A stretch of DNA of 64,000 nucleotides from NCBI GenBank assembly GCA_009781475.1, contig WQYB01000003.1, positions 1-64,000 of the forward strand. Direction: 5' to 3'. Both the position numbers and the translations under genes were made by a program. This stretch comes from Treponema sp. (GTDB lineage Bacteria; Spirochaetota; Spirochaetia; Treponematales; Breznakiellaceae). The notes under the pieces are model-generated. The model was not told the origin of the DNA. It did no database searches and saw only the letters and a list, made by a program, of their open reading frames with translations. Positions 60,357 through 64,000 of the stretch are shown one piece after another; the first letter of the stretch is position 1, and each line of letters begins with the position of its first letter.

Positions 60357-62277
60357 AAGATTTACTTTTTTCGGCGTAATTTTATCAATCTCAATTTTAA
60401 TTTCATGTCTGTTGCTTGTAACCGGAATTATCGGAATGTGGGATACTTTTTTTTACGATAAATGTATTAATACCCGCGTAACTTCTGTTTCAATTGATAA
60501 AAGCCCCATTATTGCAACTGTCGATCTTAACGATGCGAGTATTGATATACTGGGTGAACAACTTGACAGCAGAATGGCTTTTGCTGACATCATGGAAGTT
60601 TTAAATGACTCCAATGCATCTGCTATTTATGATTTTTTATTCATTCAGGAAAAAAGTCATGATACTTCTTTTATTGACGCTATAAAATTATCTAATAATA
60701 CTGTTATTGCGGCGTTGGCGATTGACGCGGATATTCAAAATAATTCCGGCATGTTATACAGAGGAATTACAGATGAACAGCGTTTATTGCTGGAAAGGCA
60801 TGTGTGGAATATTAATGTTGTAAAAGAAGGTAAAATACCGCGGGCGCAGACTTTTATACTTCCAAATACTTCAATAATGGATGCGGCAGCGCAAATAGCT
60901 TTAATTAATGCCGAACCGGATCGTGACGGTATATACAGGCGCATTCCGCTCCTTTATAAATGGGAAGATGGATTTCTGCCGTCATTGTCATTGGCAGCCG
61001 GTGTTCTTTACTGGAATATTCAAATTGAAAAAATTGAACTTAAAGCAGGAGAATATTTATCGATCCCGTTTTCTGACAACGAATTATTTTTAATCCCAAT
61101 AGATGAAATGGGGCGGGTACTTGTTCCTTTTACCGAAAACTGGATTGATCAGCAAAATAGAATTCCTTTTCATAAAATGGCTGAAGCAAAACATAATGAT
61201 TCGGTTTTTGATGATGTATTTTCTGATCTTAACGGAAAAATAGCATTGTTAGCTGAAATTAGCACCAGTCAAAAAGATTTTGGTCCTACATCTTTCGAAA
61301 GGCTCTATCCGCTGTCAGGGCTTCATGCGGAAGTTTTGGGCGGGATTCTGGATTGGTCAAAGAATAGATCGTTTATCGGTAAATGTACTTTAATGTACAA
61401 AATACTTGTAATATTTATTTTAATAGGATTGTCTTTTTTTATTGTTGGTATTAAAAGAGATATTGTTTTTCATCTTGGGTTTTCGTTTATTTTTCTTGGT
61501 TTTTCATTAATAACCGTATTACGCTGGGAAATTTTAGCTATAAAACCATGGTTTTTCTTTCCTGCAGTTTTATTGTTTTTATTTTGGCTGTGCACATTTG
61601 TAAACCGTCTTTTTTTACGTTACCGGCGGCAATTACTTTTACATAATGCGCTTTCAAGATATTTTCCTCATGCTCTTGCACAGCGTATAATACGTGAAAA
61701 TAAAACAGAATTAAAACCTTCGTACAAGGAATTAACAATACTTTTTTCTGATATTGCAGGTTTTACCAAATGGAGCTCCGATAAAAATCCCGAGGATGTA
61801 CATAATTTTTTAAATGATTATCTTGAGAATATGGCACAGATAATTTTTGCTCACGGCGGAACAGTAGATAAATTTATGGGTGATGGAATTCTGGCTTTCT
61901 TCGGCGATCCTTTTGATATGCACAATCATACAGAACAGTGCGTAAAAGCCGCAATTGCAATGCAGAAAAAAGTAATCGGTTTGGCGGAAAAATGGAAATC
62001 GAAAGTTGATATTGATTTGAATGTACGTGTAGGAATTAATACAGGAAAAGTGATTGTAGGAAACCTTGGCAGCAAAACAAGAATTGAATATACTGTAATA
62101 GGAGCTGCGGTTAATCTTGCCCAGCGGATGGAAAGCAATGCTCCCCTTGGCGGTATTCTTGTTACAGCAGATGTAAAAAACAGGGTAGAAGCAAAATTTG
62201 ATTTTCCGGAAAGAAAGGATGTTACAGTAAAAGGTTATTCACAGGTTATAGAAGCGTATATTGTGGGGGTTATATGA
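60328..62277 (+). CDS. CHASE2-domain class III adenylate/guanylate cyclase
   Basis: 649 residues from ATG 60328 (AGGAAG ribosome site; in-frame ATGs further upstream lie in the previous gene). TM1 (FFGVILSISILISCLLLVTGIIG), extracytoplasmic CHASE2 sensor (about 40-350), three TM helices (350-440), and the cyclase domain (about 460-645). Metal-binding Asp475 (LFSDIAGFT) and Asp519 (FMGDGILAFFGDP) are present, as are KTRIEYTVIG and the NLAQRMES transition-state Asn/Arg. It should make cAMP (or cGMP) in response to an envelope signal. It overlaps the lipoprotein gene before it (29 bp) and the caspase/FGE gene after it (ATGA). Confidence 0.9.
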   Translation: MSELLQSATKRFTFFGVILSISILISCLLLVTGIIGMWDTFFYDKCINTRVTSVSIDKSPIIATVDLNDASIDILGEQLDSRMAFADIMEVLNDSNASAIYDFLFIQEKSHDTSFIDAIKLSNNTVIAALAIDADIQNNSGMLYRGITDEQRLLLERHVWNINVVKEGKIPRAQTFILPNTSIMDAAAQIALINAEPDRDGIYRRIPLLYKWEDGFLPSLSLAAGVLYWNIQIEKIELKAGEYLSIPFSDNELFLIPIDEMGRVLVPFTENWIDQQNRIPFHKMAEAKHNDSVFDDVFSDLNGKIALLAEISTSQKDFGPTSFERLYPLSGLHAEVLGGILDWSKNRSFIGKCTLMYKILVIFILIGLSFFIVGIKRDIVFHLGFSFIFLGFSLITVLRWEILAIKPWFFFPAVLLFLFWLCTFVNRLFLRYRRQLLLHNALSRYFPHALAQRIIRENKTELKPSYKELTILFSDIAGFTKWSSDKNPEDVHNFLNDYLENMAQIIFAHGGTVDKFMGDGILAFFGDPFDMHNHTEQCVKAAIAMQKKVIGLAEKWKSKVDIDLNVRVGINTGKVIVGNLGSKTRIEYTVIGAAVNLAQRMESNAPLGGILVTADVKNRVEAKFDFPERKDVTVKGYSQVIEAYIVGVI

Positions 62278-63896
62278 AAAAGTTATTGGTATTCTTTTTA
62301 TTTGCGTTTATTATATTTTCCTGCAACAAACAGGATAATTCTTCTCAGCGCAGTATAACAGGCAGGCTGAATAATAGTCAGTATGCCGCCGCTCCGGGAG
62401 ATGATTCAAATATACAAAAGTTCGCTCTTGTAATAGGCAACTCAAATTACACAGGAATATCAAAACTTAACAATCCTGTTAATGATGCCAATGATATGGA
62501 AAAAGCGTTAAATGAACTTGGTTTTACTGTAGAAAAAGTTTTAAACGGCTCTCTTGAACAAATGGAAAACGCAATATTAAATCTGGAACGAAGATTAGGC
62601 GCTGCCCGTAATTCATACGGTTTTTTCTTTTATGCAGGTCATGGAGTTCAGGCAAATGGAGAAAATTATCTTATACCGGTAGCAGCTAACAATATCCGAA
62701 GCGAAGCTCAATTACGTGACAGAGCAGTTTCCCTTCAATTTGTATTGGATACTCTAAGTGATGCCGGAAATGAACTTAATATGATTGTTTTGGATGCATG
62801 CCGAGATAACCCGTTCGGCTGGGCACGTAGCGGAAGCCGCGGGCTTACAGTGGTAAACCGCGCTCCAGCCGGCAGTATTGTAATGTATGCAACAAGTGCA
62901 AATTCAACAGCGGATGACGGAGCAGGAAGAAACGGGCTTTTTACAAATCATCTTTTGAATAATCTTACAACTCCAGAACTTAGCGTATTTGATGTATTTG
63001 ACAGGACAATGGCAAATGTAATTAATGCAACTAACGGGATGCAGCATCCGGAATTATCACTTAGATTTGCAGGAGCAACTTCCGCTTTTCTCGGTTCTCG
63101 TCCGGCTCCGGTTTTAACTACGGCTGCAACTTCCGCTCCTGCTCAAAGTGAAAATATTGCAGTTGTACCGGTTTTAGCAGATATTCCTGAAAATATGGTG
63201 TTAATTAACGGCGGAAATTTTTTAATGGGTAGCCGTATGAGTGAATGGGGACGTCAAAGTAATGAAGGTATACAACGTCAGGTAACAATTAGTTCTTTTT
63301 ATATAAATAAATATTTAGTAACACAAAAAGAATACCAGGAAATTATGGGAGAAAATCCCAGTGTTTTTAAAGGAGATAATCTTCCTGTTGAACGAGTATC
63401 ATGGTTTCAAGCAATTGAATATTGCAACAAAAAAAGTTTAAAGGAGGGACTAACTCCTGTATATACAATAAACGGAAGCCAGGTAAGCTGGGATCGAAAT
63501 GCAAATGGTTATCGTTTACCTACAGAAGCGGAATGGGAATATGCCTGCCGTGCGGGTACTACTACACCGTATAATTTAGGTTCTTTCATTAATGATATTG
63601 CTTGGTATGCAGATAACAGCGGAAGAAAAACAAATCCTGTCGGATTAAAGCAAGCAAATGCCTGGGGTTTATTTGATATGCATGGAAATGTAGCGGAATG
63701 GTGCTGGGATTGGTTTGCTGATTATACTACAGTTGTAATTGATCCTTCAGGACCGGCAAGCGGACAAAATCGTGTTCACCGCGGAAGAAGCTGGAATGAT
63801 ACAGCTGAATCACTACGTTCAGCAAATAGAGGTTACGCTCATCCGCAGAATACAAGCAGTTTTACAGGTTTTCGGATTGTTCGTAATGTTTTATAG
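62274..63896 (+). CDS. Lipoprotein with caspase (C14) and FGE-like (SUMF1) domains
   Basis: 540 residues. Lipobox FIIFSC (Cys17). The caspase-type p20 domain is at about 48-260 (FALVIGNSNYTGISKLNNPVNDANDM), with the catalytic dyad His123 (YAGHG) and Cys176 (LDACRDNPF). A linker of ~45 residues follows, and then a formylglycine-enzyme-like (SUMF1) domain at ~300-540: MVLINGGNFLMGS, YRLPTEAEWEYACRAG, MHGNVAEWCWDWF, HRGRSWND and GFRIVR. The FGE catalytic cysteines are replaced near SANRGYA, so this half is likely a binding lectin-like fold. It is co-translated with the cyclase (ATGA). Probably a periplasmic protease controlled by, or controlling, the cyclase pathway (inference). Confidence 0.88.
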   Translation: MKKLLVFFLFAFIIFSCNKQDNSSQRSITGRLNNSQYAAAPGDDSNIQKFALVIGNSNYTGISKLNNPVNDANDMEKALNELGFTVEKVLNGSLEQMENAILNLERRLGAARNSYGFFFYAGHGVQANGENYLIPVAANNIRSEAQLRDRAVSLQFVLDTLSDAGNELNMIVLDACRDNPFGWARSGSRGLTVVNRAPAGSIVMYATSANSTADDGAGRNGLFTNHLLNNLTTPELSVFDVFDRTMANVINATNGMQHPELSLRFAGATSAFLGSRPAPVLTTAATSAPAQSENIAVVPVLADIPENMVLINGGNFLMGSRMSEWGRQSNEGIQRQVTISSFYINKYLVTQKEYQEIMGENPSVFKGDNLPVERVSWFQAIEYCNKKSLKEGLTPVYTINGSQVSWDRNANGYRLPTEAEWEYACRAGTTTPYNLGSFINDIAWYADNSGRKTNPVGLKQANAWGLFDMHGNVAEWCWDWFADYTTVVIDPSGPASGQNRVHRGRSWNDTAESLRSANRGYAHPQNTSSFTGFRIVRNVL

Positions 63897-63904
63897 GTCT
63901 TTAT

Positions 63905-64000
63905 TTAATATTTAAAACTTAATCTCTGTATCGGCGAAGCTCCATATAATTTCACAGCTTCTTTGTGCGCTTTTGTCGGGTAACCCTTGTGTTTTTCGTA
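63905..64000 (-). CDS. rnhB: Ribonuclease HII, C-terminal end
   Basis: The last 31 codons of a minus-strand gene that continues beyond the window: YEKHKGYPTKAHKEAVKLYG then ASPIQRLSFKY and stop. HKGYxTxxH and the (H/Q)RLSF ending are the C-terminal signature of RNase HII, which removes RNA from RNA-DNA hybrids. It is convergent with the caspase/FGE gene, eight bases apart. Confidence 0.85.
   Translation of the reverse strand, partial: YEKHKGYPTKAHKEAVKLYGASPIQRLSFKY

Noticed and set aside
63700..63896. C-terminal FGE-like fold resembling variable proteins of diversity-generating retroelements (TvpA of Treponema denticola)
   Set aside because: No reverse transcriptase or template repeat lies in the window and the final codons are not enriched in AAC; the downstream sequence is rnhB, so there is no support.
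1..64000. tRNA, rRNA, tmRNA, CRISPR arrays, replication origin
   Set aside because: No cloverleaf, rRNA core, repeat-spacer pattern or DnaA-box cluster was recognised on reading either strand; small RNAs could still be missed without a covariance search.

Overview
The window looks like a chromosomal segment of a free-living or gut-associated spirochaete close to Treponema. This is an inference from gene content: A+T-rich DNA, two dCache chemoreceptors, a PUR-domain nucleic-acid-binding protein of the Borrelia BpuR kind, a TlyC/CorC-type CNNM protein, several exported TPR proteins, a CHASE2 adenylate cyclase, YDG/beta-propeller lipoproteins and PocR-AraC regulators. It carries a secreted GH5 glucanase, a cellobiose 2-epimerase and a beta-helix (pectate-lyase-like) protein, which suggests growth on plant polysaccharide. 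No tRNA, rRNA or CRISPR array was found.

Layout. 1-3.2 kb: carbohydrate genes. 3.3-8.5 kb: two paralogous chemoreceptors in inverted orientation around a lipoprotein gene. 8.7-16 kb: an efflux operon (tandem-domain TetR regulator, TolC, adaptor, RND pump, PII-like protein) with a clear promoter and operator. 16-26.4 kb, minus strand: PilZ protein, cyclophilin-FKBP fusion, PBP1C, and an alpha-2-macroglobulin gene split by a frameshift. 26.5-39 kb: MurA with Asp at the fosfomycin-target position, RmuC, an outer-membrane barrel, TraB, TPR proteins, a CNNM protein, HD-GYP proteins and membrane proteins.

39-39.5 kb is a gene-free leader. It holds a dispersed repeat, a structured RNA with competing stems and a terminator, a large nested hairpin, then a promoter and a 22-bp palindrome before a sugar-ABC ATPase. 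40.6-43.1 kb: a solute-binding protein and a REC-HD-GYP phosphodiesterase. 43.1-46.1 kb is a toxin-antitoxin island: AbrB/PIN, an orphan antitoxin, Phd/RelE, HicB and an XRE regulator. Several modules are separated by copies of the 3' end of the XRE gene. 46.2-48.6 kb: a lipoprotein gene broken by two frameshifts. 48.6-57 kb: a DUF4143 ATPase cassette; a TPR, M20 peptidase, YfcC carrier and YjbQ operon; twin PocR-AraC regulators. 57.2-63.9 kb, plus strand: a phosphohexomutase, the PUR protein, a DUF4384-like lipoprotein, a CHASE2-adenylate cyclase and a caspase/FGE-like lipoprotein, closely spaced or overlapping. The window ends in the 3' end of rnhB.

The best candidates for something new are the repeat-seamed toxin-antitoxin island, the cyclase-caspase-FGE operon, the structured RNA before the ABC ATPase, and a G+C-rich repeat recruited into the coding starts of two envelope proteins. 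Several genes are interrupted by single-base shifts, two of them at short homopolymers, so assembly error must be ruled out for those.
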